Assembly: GCF_017355855.1 (NCBI RefSeq)
Contig: NZ_JAFEWD010000015.1
Span: 22,003 to 86,002 of the forward strand
Length of the DNA: 64,000 nucleotides
From: Pedobacter sp. SYSU D00535
GTDB taxonomy: Bacteria; Bacteroidota; Bacteroidia; Sphingobacteriales; Sphingobacteriaceae
Reading direction: 5' to 3'
Both the position numbers and the translations under genes were made by a program. The notes under the pieces were generated by a model that saw only the letters and a list, made by a program, of their open reading frames with translations, had not been told where the DNA came from and made no database searches. This document shows positions 7,792 through 16,473 of this stretch, one piece after another. Positions within the stretch are counted from its first letter, which is position 1; the number at the start of each line of letters is the position of its first letter.

Positions 7792-8700
7792 TTAGTAAAA
7801 GGAATAGTAAAAACCTAAAGTAAAAAATGAGCGAACCTTTTGATCAATACCGTCAAAGTTCTTATTCGGCAGAGAAAGCTGGTAAGCTGCCTCTATCGAG
7901 TAGTTAGACCGATTATATGCTAAAGGAAGTCTGACATTCGTATTTAGTAGGCTTAATTGGTTGTAAGAGTTAACGGTTGTAACGTCGTCGCTGCCTAAAA
8001 GGCCGTTCTTCGGTCCCGGCAACTTCTTTTTATCTTTCAGAGGCTTTTTACCTCCAGTTAAATCATCCAAGATGCTCCCGCCACTTTCATTGTTGTCCGA
8101 GCCAGATTCAGTAGTTTCATATCCTACCACCTGTGTAGCTCCTGTCAAGCTGATAGAGGGTTCAATGGTGATATAATCTGATTTACTGAAAAGACTTCCA
8201 AGGTCAAACAGCTTTGAATTACTTAGGGTAAGATAATAATCACTCCCTTGGCTGCCAAATACGTAATCGCCATAGCCAGCAGTTTCAAGAAACCAGGAAT
8301 ACTTCAATCCTGCGCTAGCTGTATTTGGATTTATAGATTGTGGCAAGGGTGAATCTTTAGGAAAGAAGAACCTTGTATAGCTAAGTGACCCGGAAAGATT
8401 CCGTAAGATATCAAAATCATATCCTGCAGCTATATCTACTTCCGATATTCCATCGGCTGTGTTCTTAAACTTCAGCGTGGTACCCGAAAGCCATAAACCG
8501 GATTTATGACTGTAGGAAACATCGAAGGACCCGTAAGGCAGCTTAGCCGCAGTAGTTTGTCCGTAATAATTGGCGGTATTTCCGGCACTAGCTCCGACAG
8601 TAAAAATCGAGAACTTGCTCGAATCCGCGCTGTCCTGAGCTGAAGCAGCACCAGCCAACATGGTAAACATCATCGCTAAAAGAGAATAAGTATTTTTCAT
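7792..8700 (-). CDS. Predicted outer-membrane beta-barrel protein
   Basis: A 302-residue protein with a signal peptide (MKNTYSLLAMMFTMLAGAASAQD, cleavage after ASA). The rest is rich in alternating Tyr/Ser/Gly strands such as GSFDVSYSHKSGLWLSGTTL, and it ends in aromatic TLGFYYSFY. This is the usual look of a small outer-membrane beta barrel with a terminal aromatic residue. A low-complexity Gly/Lys/Pro loop lies at about 200-230 (GGKKPLKDKKKLPGPKNG). No named family is recognised. It sits between a Lys/Pro-rich secreted protein and a two-component system, so it may be the sensed or regulated component. Confidence 0.7.
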   Translation of the reverse strand: MKNTYSLLAMMFTMLAGAASAQDSADSSKFSIFTVGASAGNTANYYGQTTAAKLPYGSFDVSYSHKSGLWLSGTTLKFKNTADGISEVDIAAGYDFDILRNLSGSLSYTRFFFPKDSPLPQSINPNTASAGLKYSWFLETAGYGDYVFGSQGSDYYLTLSNSKLFDLGSLFSKSDYITIEPSISLTGATQVVGYETTESGSDNNESGGSILDDLTGGKKPLKDKKKLPGPKNGLLGSDDVTTVNSYNQLSLLNTNVRLPLAYNRSNYSIEAAYQLSLPNKNFDGIDQKVRSFFTLGFYYSFY

Positions 8701-8724
8701 GTATACTGGATTAGTCGATTTCTA

Positions 8725-9090
8725 TTAATGTCGCTTGATCAACTTAGGGCGTTGAACCTTCACAGGCGGTCGCTTTACTTTTACCCGGTCAGTGACAGCG
8801 GTTGGTTTAGGAAGCCGGCGCGACTTTGGAACTTCCTTAACTTCTGGCTTACGGCTATCCGGTTTCCGATCATCGGAGGGTGTACTTTCGCCCTTTTTAG
8901 GCTTCTTTTCCTGCTTAGGGTCCTCTTGCCTCGGTTCCTCCTGAAAACTTTGATCGCTTTGGAATTCCCGTAAAGCACCGGAATCTTCGATAAGCTCATT
9001 TTTAAAGCCCAGTTCTTTTGCCACTCCCCCGAAAGGCAGCGCCAGCATCATACTCCCTAAAATCAGTCTATATATCAATGGCGCCTTCAT
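8725..9090 (-). CDS. Secreted Lys/Pro/Arg-rich small protein, unknown function
   Basis: A 121-residue protein with an N-terminal hydrophobic signal (about residues 1-24, ending near GGVAKE). An acidic/Gln segment (about 35-60) and a strongly basic, proline-rich tail (KVKRPPVKVQRPKLIKRH) follow. It is probably disordered and could bind nucleic acid, lipopolysaccharide or peptidoglycan, but no domain is visible. It lies 24 bases before the outer-membrane protein gene and 18 bases after the hairpin at 9104-9132, so it seems to be the first gene of the operon that includes the two-component system. Confidence 0.6.
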   Translation of the reverse strand: MKAPLIYRLILGSMMLALPFGGVAKELGFKNELIEDSGALREFQSDQSFQEEPRQEDPKQEKKPKKGESTPSDDRKPDSRKPEVKEVPKSRRLPKPTAVTDRVKVKRPPVKVQRPKLIKRH

Positions 9091-9103
9091 AAAAAATAAA
9101 ATT

Positions 9104-9132
9104 AAAAAGTTTGCCTCAATTATGAGGCAAAC
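9104..9132 (-). terminator. Intrinsic terminator or leader hairpin
   Basis: A perfect 10-bp stem (9109-9118 with 9123-9132, 4-base loop) is followed on the minus strand by TTTTTAATTTT. It should end transcripts from the Ala/Glu/Lys-rich gene. It lies only 18 bases before the next start codon, so it may also act as an attenuator for the operon that follows. Confidence 0.75.
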
Positions 9133-9163
9133 AAAGTAAAGTGTGTGTTTATATTAGGAAGCC

Positions 9164-9841
9164 TTACAAGTGTAAGCGAGTTGCTGCACCAACCCTACCT
9201 GATACACCTGCTCGGCGAAGTTGCACTTTTGTTGCAGATTTAACGCCTGCATCAACTCTCGCGGCTTTCACCCGTTTTTTAGCACTATTTTTTACTTCAG
9301 CCCCCACAGTTGAAGTAGCGTCTACTGCTGCATTTGCACGAGCTTTTGCTTTAACTTCTGCACTTCGCTCTTCCAGGGCAGCCTTCTGTTCTGCTTTTGC
9401 TGCAGCAACTTCAGCTTTACCCGCTTCTAAGCCCTCTTTACGAGCTTCGAGCTCAGCTCTGAGTTCTGCTTTCGCAGTAGCATTTTTTTCTCTAGCCGAC
9501 TCTTTTGCCTCGCTGGAACGATCAAATGCAAATTCTTTCCTCGCTTCAAGCTCTGATTCCAGGCTAGCTTTAGCCTCAGCCTTTTTAGAACGGGCTAACG
9601 CTTTGGTTTCTTCTTTTCTTTCTGCTTTATCTAAAGTGTGTGTGTTAGCGGCAGAAACTGATGCTTGTGATTTTGAAGATGCAATAGCACTAACGTTTTC
9701 CCCCTTGTTAGTACTTACTTCTGTGTGTGATTTAGCAGCCGAACTTACTTTTACCCCATGTTCATTTTTCGGTTCTGATGTTTGCGCCCCAGCTGCCCCA
9801 GCTATAAAAAGGGCGGTAGCAAATAATCCTATTCTTTTCAT
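9164..9841 (-). CDS. Secreted Ala/Glu/Lys-rich helical protein, unknown function
   Basis: A 225-residue protein with a clear signal peptide (MKRIGLFATALFIAGAAGAQ). After a Ser/Lys region, residues of about 60-190 are dominated by Ala, Glu, Lys and Arg, with repeated units such as LESELEARKE and LRAELEARKEG. This predicts long amphipathic helices or a coiled coil. The C-terminal part is basic. The start at 9841 was chosen over an upstream frame extension because it begins the signal peptide. An antisense frame of similar length (9141-9860, plus strand) is a composition artefact. The helical make-up recalls stress or structural envelope proteins, but no family is recognised. Confidence 0.65.
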   Translation of the reverse strand: MKRIGLFATALFIAGAAGAQTSEPKNEHGVKVSSAAKSHTEVSTNKGENVSAIASSKSQASVSAANTHTLDKAERKEETKALARSKKAEAKASLESELEARKEFAFDRSSEAKESAREKNATAKAELRAELEARKEGLEAGKAEVAAAKAEQKAALEERSAEVKAKARANAAVDATSTVGAEVKNSAKKRVKAARVDAGVKSATKVQLRRAGVSGRVGAATRLHL

Positions 9842-9954
9842 GTTGTTCGTTTTTAAGTGAATCTTTGTGTGATTTCTTATACAAAGCAACAATGGCAAGA
9901 TGAAGGGAAAATGAATTTGAAAAATTTTTTGAAAAAAGTTTAAAGAACCGCCTT

Positions 9955-10761
9955 TCAGTACTTTCTAACGAGATTTTGAATAACCATCTTATTGCTATCC
10001 GTGAGTACAGGTGTTAAATCACTCTGGATAAAATGAAGTTTGAATGCTTTAATAGCAGCAACGCTATCCTTAGTATCATACCCAATCATCCGAAGACCAT
10101 GTATGGAGTTGAAATTAGCAGGCACAGAGTCTAAAACTGCATCAGGCCAATAGCCAAAGCCTTGCTCTGATAACTTTTTCCAGGGGAAAAAAGCATTAGG
10201 GTCTACCTTACGGGATGGAGCTATATCAGAGTGACCGATAAAATTTGCTTGTGGTATATTATAATCCTTCTTCAGTTTTCCCAGCAATCGTACAAGACTT
10301 TGTATCTGGGATTCTGGAAAAACCTCCGAACCGTTATTATCCAACTCAATTCCAATAGATGCTGAGTTAACATCTGTCAGGTTACCCCATTTTCCCACTC
10401 CTGCATGCCAGGCTCTGAAATAGTCATTTAACATATGATGAATTGTGCCATCCTTACAAATTACATAATGCGCGCTCACTTGTGTTTTTGTAAGCATAAA
10501 AGTCTTTAGCGTTTGCTCACAGGCACTTTGGGCGGTATGATGGATAACAACGTAATTTGGTTTGCGAAGGTTGAAATTTACTGTCCCTGCAGGATGAGTG
10601 GCTGGCATACCCACTGTGCTAACCGGGGGAACTTCTCGCAAAGACTTGGTCAATTCTTTAGCTTGCCGCCTGTAAATCTTATTTGCGGGTGCGTAGGGAT
10701 TAGATGAACAGGAATAAATAAAGGCAGAGATAAATATGATTTGAATGAGTGTTTTTTTCAT
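9955..10761 (-). CDS. N-acetylmuramoyl-L-alanine amidase (AmpD/PGRP family), lipoprotein
   Basis: A zinc amidase that cleaves the bond between MurNAc and L-Ala in peptidoglycan. The signal peptide ends in FIYSCSS, with the lipobox Cys at residue 18, so it is probably anchored to a membrane. Zinc ligands of the Amidase_2 fold are visible: the first His of HHTAQS (residues 74-75), His177 in FIGHSDIAPSRKVDPN, and Asp187. The segments SAHYVICKDG and WHAGVGKWG are also typical. A C-terminal region of about 70 residues follows the catalytic domain. It is divergent from the epimerase-like gene at 10846. Confidence 0.9.
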   Translation of the reverse strand: MKKTLIQIIFISAFIYSCSSNPYAPANKIYRRQAKELTKSLREVPPVSTVGMPATHPAGTVNFNLRKPNYVVIHHTAQSACEQTLKTFMLTKTQVSAHYVICKDGTIHHMLNDYFRAWHAGVGKWGNLTDVNSASIGIELDNNGSEVFPESQIQSLVRLLGKLKKDYNIPQANFIGHSDIAPSRKVDPNAFFPWKKLSEQGFGYWPDAVLDSVPANFNSIHGLRMIGYDTKDSVAAIKAFKLHFIQSDLTPVLTDSNKMVIQNLVRKY

Positions 10762-10845
10762 AAAAATGAGAATACTAGCGCTGGCAAAAATATATCTTTA
10801 AACGGTTCAAACACTTTTACGTTTTATCTAAATACCTGAGTGAAA

Positions 10846-11709
10846 ATGATCGTCCTGGAAAACGCCTTTATAAAAGCTCTGGTGAGCCCGCAAGGAGCAG
10901 AACTACAGAGCTTTTTTAACAAAGAGAACAACCTTGAGTATCTATGGAACGGAGACGAGCGCTATTGGCCGCGACATTCTCCCGTTTTATTTCCAATCGT
11001 TGGCGGATTGCTTAACGACACCTACCACTACAAAAATAAGGAATACAGGATGAGCAAGCATGGTTTTGCCCGCGACATGCAGTTCGAGGTGGAGGCATCG
11101 TTCGGTGACTCAGTATCATTCATCCTCAGAAGTTCTAATGAGACTCTGGATATTTACCCATTTGAATTTCTACTTAGAATTAAGTATCAATTGAATGGTA
11201 ATAGCGTATCTATCCGCTACGAGGTAGAAAACCTGTCGAATGATATCATGCCTTTTTCAATTGGTGCTCACCCGGCCTTCAACATTCCTCTAGTTAAGGG
11301 AACGAGCTATGAGGACTACTATCTGGAGTTCAGTGAAGAGGAGAACTCAGACAGGTTAACACTGAAGGGCAATCTTCTGACTGGCTCTATTCCTTATTTA
11401 CACTATCAAAGCCAATTGCAGTTGAAAGAAAGCCTTTTTTATGAAGACGCGCTCATCTTTAAAGATCTGAAATCTAAGCGCATCTCCATTTGCAGTGATA
11501 AAACTGCCCACGGACTGCATTACGACTTCAAGGGATTCCCATACTTGGGCATTTGGGCCGCCAGAAACGCCCCGTTTGTTTGTATTGAGCCCTGGTTTGG
11601 ACTACCGGACAGGGAAAATCATAATCAAAATATTGAGGAGAAGGACGGGATCGTCAAGCTAAGCCAGTCACAAAAATGGACAGCAGTGTGGAGTCTTAGC
11701 TGCTTTTAG
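10846..11709 (+). CDS. Aldose 1-epimerase family protein (LacX-like)
   Basis: A galactose-mutarotase-fold protein of about 287 residues. Typical features are an N-terminal FIKALVSPQGAELQSFFN, RYWPRHSPVLFPIVGGL, SKHGFARDMQF, the central FSIGAHPAFNIPL with the presumed catalytic His, and a C-terminal CIEPWFGLPDRENH with the Glu. These match the LacX subgroup. The ATG at 10846 fits family starts better than the GTG two codons earlier. The natural sugar substrate cannot be read from the sequence. It stands alone, divergent from the amidase and convergent with gltX. Confidence 0.88.
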   Translation: MIVLENAFIKALVSPQGAELQSFFNKENNLEYLWNGDERYWPRHSPVLFPIVGGLLNDTYHYKNKEYRMSKHGFARDMQFEVEASFGDSVSFILRSSNETLDIYPFEFLLRIKYQLNGNSVSIRYEVENLSNDIMPFSIGAHPAFNIPLVKGTSYEDYYLEFSEEENSDRLTLKGNLLTGSIPYLHYQSQLQLKESLFYEDALIFKDLKSKRISICSDKTAHGLHYDFKGFPYLGIWAARNAPFVCIEPWFGLPDRENHNQNIEEKDGIVKLSQSQKWTAVWSLSCF

Positions 11710-11766
11710 TTAGTAGAAATAGTTAAGTCATGCGCAGCTCTGCCCGCGCACGACTCATTTCAGAAA

Positions 11767-13281
11767 TTACTTAAAGGCTTGAAGGGCCTTATTGATTCTG
11801 CTGATTGTTTCATCTTTACCAAGAAGAACAGCGATATCAAAAACGGTCGGTCCGAACTTTCCACCCACCAACATGATTCGGAAAGGTAACATTACGTCGC
11901 CTATTTTAAATCCTTTCTCCTGCGCCAATGTTTTAAATTCTGCTTCGAGATCCGCGGCAGCAAAATTCTGAGCACTACCTATACTGTCGGCAAAACTCTT
12001 AAAGAATTCCTCCTTCTGCTCATTCCATTTTGGAGTAACTGCTCCCAAATCGTACTCCTGAGGTGCGCGAAAGAAGTAAGATGCCTGGGCTACAAAGTCA
12101 GTTAACAGCGTACAACGGTCTTTTACCAAATCTATCACTTGCAACAGTCTATCCTCGTCTGAAACCTCGATCCCTTCTTTTTGCAGGATGGTTAAAATTT
12201 CGGGTTTCAGCCGCTCGGCAGGAAGCCTTTTAATCCATTCAGCGTTGAACCACTTCGCCTTTTCAAAGTCGAACTTCGCACCAGATTTGCTTACGCGTTC
12301 CAGAGAGAACTTCTCTATCAGCTCGTCAATGCCAAAAATCTCCTGATCTGTCCCATCATTCCAGCCAAGCATCGCCAGCAAATTGTTGAAGGCTTCGGGC
12401 AGAAATCCTATTTCACGGAAACCTGGAGTCACATCACCAGTAGCTGGGTCTGTCCAAGTCATAGCATAAACAGGAAATCCTAAACGAGCCCCGTCCCTCT
12501 TGCTTAATTTGCCGTTTCCATCGGGTTTCAGGATTAATGGCAAATGGGCCCACTGAGGCATTTGCTCTTCCCAGCCTAAATATCGCCAAAGCAACAGGTG
12601 AACTGGTGCCGAAGGCAGCCACTCTTCTCCCCTAAAAGCATGCGTTATCTTCATCAAATAATCGTCTACCACAACTGCCAGGTGATAGGTAGGCATTCCG
12701 TCGGCCTTTAGCAGAACTTTATCATCTACCAAAGTAGTATCAAAGCTAACTTCTCCGCGGATAAGATCATCAAATCGGATGGTTTCCTCGGAAGGCATGT
12801 TGATCCGGATAACGTATCTCTCGCCAGCATCAAGAAGTCGCTTTACCTCTTCTGCCGGAAGGGTGAGCGAGTTTTTCAACTGCATGCGATGGGTATGTCC
12901 GTACTGGAAATTGGGAATCTCAGCCCGCTTTTCCTCAAGCTCTTCCGGGGTATCAAAGGCGTAGTATGCTTTGCCATCTGCTACCAGTTGCTCGGCGTAT
13001 TTTCTATAAATCTCTTTCCGCTCACTTTGCCTGTAGGGACCGTAGGCTCCTCCAGCCTCAGTTCCTTCGTCAGGGTTTAAGCCACACCATTTCAAACATT
13101 CGATGATGTATTCTTCTGCTCCGGGCACAAATCTCGTCTGGTCGGTATCTTCAATCCGGAGGATGAAATCTCCTCCATTTTGTTTAGCAAAAAGATAGTT
13201 GAACAACACTGTCCTTACCCCCCCAAGGTGCAATCCACCAGTGGGACTCGGGGCAAAACGAACGCGTACTTTCTCTGACAT
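11767..13281 (-). CDS. gltX: Glutamate--tRNA ligase
   Basis: Class I synthetase that charges tRNA-Glu. The HIGH-type motif is PSPTGGLHLGG (His18 onward) and the KMSKS-type motif is GKLSKRDGARLG. The length (504) and the C-terminal anticodon-binding helical part are normal. A perfect -7 box (TATCTTTG, minus strand, 13313-13306) lies about 25 bases upstream of the start. Third codon positions are slightly richer in C than G, unlike the other minus-strand genes I sampled left of 29 kb, perhaps because of high expression. Confidence 0.97.
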   Translation of the reverse strand: MSEKVRVRFAPSPTGGLHLGGVRTVLFNYLFAKQNGGDFILRIEDTDQTRFVPGAEEYIIECLKWCGLNPDEGTEAGGAYGPYRQSERKEIYRKYAEQLVADGKAYYAFDTPEELEEKRAEIPNFQYGHTHRMQLKNSLTLPAEEVKRLLDAGERYVIRINMPSEETIRFDDLIRGEVSFDTTLVDDKVLLKADGMPTYHLAVVVDDYLMKITHAFRGEEWLPSAPVHLLLWRYLGWEEQMPQWAHLPLILKPDGNGKLSKRDGARLGFPVYAMTWTDPATGDVTPGFREIGFLPEAFNNLLAMLGWNDGTDQEIFGIDELIEKFSLERVSKSGAKFDFEKAKWFNAEWIKRLPAERLKPEILTILQKEGIEVSDEDRLLQVIDLVKDRCTLLTDFVAQASYFFRAPQEYDLGAVTPKWNEQKEEFFKSFADSIGSAQNFAAADLEAEFKTLAQEKGFKIGDVMLPFRIMLVGGKFGPTVFDIAVLLGKDETISRINKALQAFK

Positions 13282-13384
13282 AAGGCAATTATTTTAGTGA
13301 CGGGCCAAAGATAAGCTTCCTGTAAAAATATAGCTCTTCTGCTTTAAAGATTACCTCTTGATGATCCTAAATTAAAATTGATCC

Positions 13385-13414
13385 TTTGTAAGTCGCTAAT
13401 TCTGTGTATTTTTG
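13385..13414 (+). promoter_or_regulatory. Promoter of the cysH-cysD-cysN operon
   Basis: TTTG at 13385-13388, an 18-base spacer, then TATTTTTG at 13407-13414. Both boxes match the Bacteroidota sigma-factor consensus exactly. Transcription should begin near 13420, about 50 bases before the cysH start. Confidence 0.78.
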
Positions 13415-13471
13415 CCTACTTTTTCTATAGACTATACATTAGTTCCTAGAAAAGCAATTCAAATTATTACG

Positions 13472-14191
13472 ATGACAGCAGACATCCTGAAACAAAAAAT
13501 GGCAGATCTATCTGCTAAAGTAACGAGCATGCCTCCGCAAGAAGCGCTTGCCTTGCTCGCTCAGGAATTTGAAGGGAAAATAATCCTTTCAACCAGCTTT
13601 AGTTGGGAAGATCAGGTGATATCCCACATGGTTTTATCACAAAATTTGCCCATTAAGATTTTCACGTTAGATACCGGCCGTTTGTTTGGTGAAACATATT
13701 ATGTATGGAGCCGCACGAACGAGATGTATAATACCCACATTGAGGCCTTCTATCCGAACGCAACCCTCCTGGAAGAGTTTGTAACCGAAAAAGGACCGAA
13801 TGCCTTTTACGACTCAGTGGAGAACAGAAAAAGCTGCTGCTATATTCGAAAAGTAGAGCCATTGCAGCGGGCACTCTCTGGAAATGAGCTTTGGATTACC
13901 GGCCTTCGTGCCGAACACTCGCCGGAAAGAAGCGACCTTCCAATGATCGAATTCGACGAAACAAACAGTATCATCAAATTTCATCCACTTCTTCACTGGA
14001 GCACCGACGACCTGAGAGCATTTATTAACCAGAATGGTATTCCATATAATACCCTGCATGATAAAGGATTTGTAAGTATTGGTTGCGCCCCATGTACCAG
14101 GGCGATTATGCCTGGAGACGATTTCCGTGCCGGCCGGTGGTGGTGGGAAGATAAAACGAGTAAAGAGTGCGGACTGCACGCACATTCATAA
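13472..14191 (+). CDS. cysH: Adenylyl-sulfate (APS) reductase, assimilatory
   Basis: Reduces activated sulfate to sulfite. The 239-residue frame has the PP-loop-like ILSTSFSWEDQV, LDTGRLF, the Cys pair in RKSCCYIRK (Cys122-123), the second pair in SIGCAPCTR (Cys205, Cys208), and a C-terminal ECGLH with the catalytic Cys233. Two Cys pairs that bind a [4Fe-4S] cluster mark APS reductases rather than the cluster-free PAPS type. The absence of an APS kinase gene here agrees. I used the ATG at 13472; a frame opening at 13412 would overlap the predicted promoter. First gene of the operon; cysD follows after 18 bases. Confidence 0.94.
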   Translation: MTADILKQKMADLSAKVTSMPPQEALALLAQEFEGKIILSTSFSWEDQVISHMVLSQNLPIKIFTLDTGRLFGETYYVWSRTNEMYNTHIEAFYPNATLLEEFVTEKGPNAFYDSVENRKSCCYIRKVEPLQRALSGNELWITGLRAEHSPERSDLPMIEFDETNSIIKFHPLLHWSTDDLRAFINQNGIPYNTLHDKGFVSIGCAPCTRAIMPGDDFRAGRWWWEDKTSKECGLHAHS

Positions 14192-14209
14192 ATATTGGAA
14201 AAAATAGCT

Positions 14210-15115
14210 ATGCCATCTAAATTAGATTACCTGGATCTGCTTGAAGCTGAATCGATACACATTATGCGTGAAGTAGCAGGTCAGTTTGAGCGTCCCGCCC
14301 TTTTGTTTTCGGGAGGTAAGGATTCCATTACACTTGTTCAATTAGCATTAAAAGCATTTAAACCGGGAAAAATTCCCTTTCCCCTGGTTCATATTGACAC
14401 TGGACATAATTTTCCGGAAGCACTTGAATACCGGGATCGTCTGGCAGAAGAAACTGGCGCGAAGCTGATTGTTCGGAAAGTAGAAGACACGATCAAAGCT
14501 AAAGGGTTGAAAGAACCGGGAGGTAAGTTTGCTTCCAGAAATGCGCTGCAGTCTTACACGCTGTTAGATACTATCGAAGAGTTTGGATTTGATGCTTGTA
14601 TTGGTGGCGCGCGCCGTGATGAAGAGAAAGCCAGAGCGAAAGAGCGGATATTTTCTGTAAGAGATGAGTTCGGTCAGTGGGACCCTAAAAAACAACGTCC
14701 TGAACTTTGGAACCTTTACAACGGTAAAATTGCTAAAGGGGAGAACGTGCGTGTGTTCCCTATTTCCAATTGGGTGGAGCTGGACGTATGGAACTATATC
14801 AAACGCGAAGGGGTTGAACTTCCGTCAATTTACTTCACTCATGAGCGGGAAGTGCTAGTACACGGAGAGTTCCTGGTGGCTAATTCGCCTTACATCCGGA
14901 TCGATGAAGGAGATATCATTGAGAAGCGTAACGTTAGGTATCGTACCGTTGGAGATATGACCTGTACTGCGGCAGTTGAATCTACTGCATCTAACATCGA
15001 CGATATTATAGCAGAAATCAACAGAACTAATATCAGCGAGCGTGGAGAAACCCGTATCGACGATCAGGTATCTGAAGCTGCAATGGAAGACAGAAAGAAA
15101 AACGGGTATTTTTAA
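14210..15115 (+). CDS. cysD: Sulfate adenylyltransferase subunit 2
   Basis: Catalytic subunit of ATP sulfurylase, making APS from ATP and sulfate with the CysN GTPase. The PP-loop signature is LLFSGGKDSITL (Ser34 to Ser39), followed by HIDTGHNFPEALEYRD and CIGGARRDEEKARAKERIFS, all classic CysD blocks. The length of 301 is normal. The ATG at 14210 (MPSKLDYLDLLEAE) was preferred to a TTG at 14195. It lies 18 bases after cysH, with cysN 73 bases downstream. Confidence 0.97.
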   Translation: MPSKLDYLDLLEAESIHIMREVAGQFERPALLFSGGKDSITLVQLALKAFKPGKIPFPLVHIDTGHNFPEALEYRDRLAEETGAKLIVRKVEDTIKAKGLKEPGGKFASRNALQSYTLLDTIEEFGFDACIGGARRDEEKARAKERIFSVRDEFGQWDPKKQRPELWNLYNGKIAKGENVRVFPISNWVELDVWNYIKREGVELPSIYFTHEREVLVHGEFLVANSPYIRIDEGDIIEKRNVRYRTVGDMTCTAAVESTASNIDDIIAEINRTNISERGETRIDDQVSEAAMEDRKKNGYF

Positions 15116-15188
15116 AAAGGCATAACAAAACTAGTACTGGCAGGAAAAGTATTGACCTTCATACTTAAATCCTCATACTTATATAAAC

Positions 15189-16430
15189 ATGGATTTACTT
15201 CGATTTATAACTGCAGGTAGTGTTGATGATGGTAAAAGTACCTTAATCGGCCGCCTTTTATATGATACAGATTCTATTAAGGTTGACCAGCTGGCAACCA
15301 TCCAAAAGCAAAGTAAGAATAAAGGAGAGGGTGAAATTGACCTTGCTTTATTTACGGATGGTCTTCGTGCTGAACGTGAACAGGGAATCACTATTGACGT
15401 AGCGTACAAGTACTTTAATACCGAAAAAAGAAAATTCATTATCGCTGACGCTCCTGGTCACATCCAGTATACCCGGAATATGGTTACCGGTGCTTCAAAC
15501 TCTGACTTGATTATCATCCTGATCGATGCTCGTCTGGGTGTTATCGAGCAAACACGCCGTCATAGTATTATTGCTTCACTCCTGCAAATTCCGCATGTAG
15601 TTGTGACCATTAATAAGATGGACATGGTGGGATATTCTGAAGAAGTGTACAATAATATCGTCATTGAGTATTCAAAGATCGCACAGCAGCTAAACATAAA
15701 GGACGTTACTTTCATCCCTATTTCTGCCCTGCAGGGGGATAATATTGTGAATCCTTCTGAAAATACACCATGGTACAAGGGAGAAACCCTATTGCACTTG
15801 CTCGAAAACATAGACGTTGCCCATGATGTAAATTACACTGATCCCCGTTTCCCTGTGCAGTATGTAATTCGACCACAGGTAGACGAACTCCATGATTACC
15901 GGGGCTATGCAGGAAAGGTGATCAGTGGAACATACAAAAAGGGAGATGCTGTTACTGTTCTTCCTGACGGAATAGATTCAGTGATTGAGGCGGTAGAAGT
16001 TCACGGAGAAGAAGTTGAAGAAGCTTTTGCTCCCCAAAGTGCAGTAATACGCTTAAAGGACGATATCGATATCAACCGGGGCGATGTAATTGTAACTAAA
16101 AGCAGTTCGCCCAAAGTTTCGCAGGATATTGAAGCTACCCTATGCTGGATGGATACTCGTCCTTTGATTCCTGGCAACAAGTACCTTTTGCAGGTTCAGA
16201 GTAAAAGAGTTCGTTGCATCGTAAAGGAAATCAATTACAAGCTCGATGTTAACACACTTGAAAAGATTGAAAACATCGATCAGGCTGGCTTGAATGACGT
16301 AGTACATGTTACTATCAAGACCGCTGCTCCTGTAGTGTTCGATAGCTATAACAAACTAAGAGCGAACGGCGGAGCAATTTTGATTGACGAGACCGCTCAC
16401 ACTACTGTTGGTGCTTGCATGTTGATCTAA
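15189..16430 (+). CDS. cysN: Sulfate adenylyltransferase subunit 1 (GTPase)
   Basis: Regulatory GTPase of ATP sulfurylase, related to EF-Tu. It shows the P-loop GSVDDGKSTLIG (residues 10-21), the switch region EREQGITIDVAYKYF, DAPGHIQYTRNM, and NKMD for guanine recognition. There is no C-terminal APS kinase (CysC) domain; the protein ends after the second beta-barrel domain at 413 residues. This suits a pathway using an APS reductase. A strong terminator follows at 16474. Confidence 0.97.
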   Translation: MDLLRFITAGSVDDGKSTLIGRLLYDTDSIKVDQLATIQKQSKNKGEGEIDLALFTDGLRAEREQGITIDVAYKYFNTEKRKFIIADAPGHIQYTRNMVTGASNSDLIIILIDARLGVIEQTRRHSIIASLLQIPHVVVTINKMDMVGYSEEVYNNIVIEYSKIAQQLNIKDVTFIPISALQGDNIVNPSENTPWYKGETLLHLLENIDVAHDVNYTDPRFPVQYVIRPQVDELHDYRGYAGKVISGTYKKGDAVTVLPDGIDSVIEAVEVHGEEVEEAFAPQSAVIRLKDDIDINRGDVIVTKSSSPKVSQDIEATLCWMDTRPLIPGNKYLLQVQSKRVRCIVKEINYKLDVNTLEKIENIDQAGLNDVVHVTIKTAAPVVFDSYNKLRANGGAILIDETAHTTVGACMLI

Positions 16431-16473
16431 CGGTTCGTATAAGACCAGTACTTCACGCTGGGAAGTGATATAT

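Noticed and set aside
9141..9860. A 239-residue plus-strand frame opposite the Ala/Glu/Lys-rich gene
   Set aside because: The minus-strand frame has a proper signal peptide, a start in the right place and a terminator. The plus-strand product is a low-complexity Ala/Ser/Phe string that arises from the same codons read backwards.
11726..11755. Imperfect inverted repeat between the epimerase-like gene and gltX as a terminator
   Set aside because: The stem has an A-C mismatch on the plus strand and no T-run on either side; it may help end transcripts, but the evidence is weak.
13412..13471. Longer cysH start
   Set aside because: The extra 20 residues would begin within the predicted -7 box, and the family starts near the ATG at 13472.
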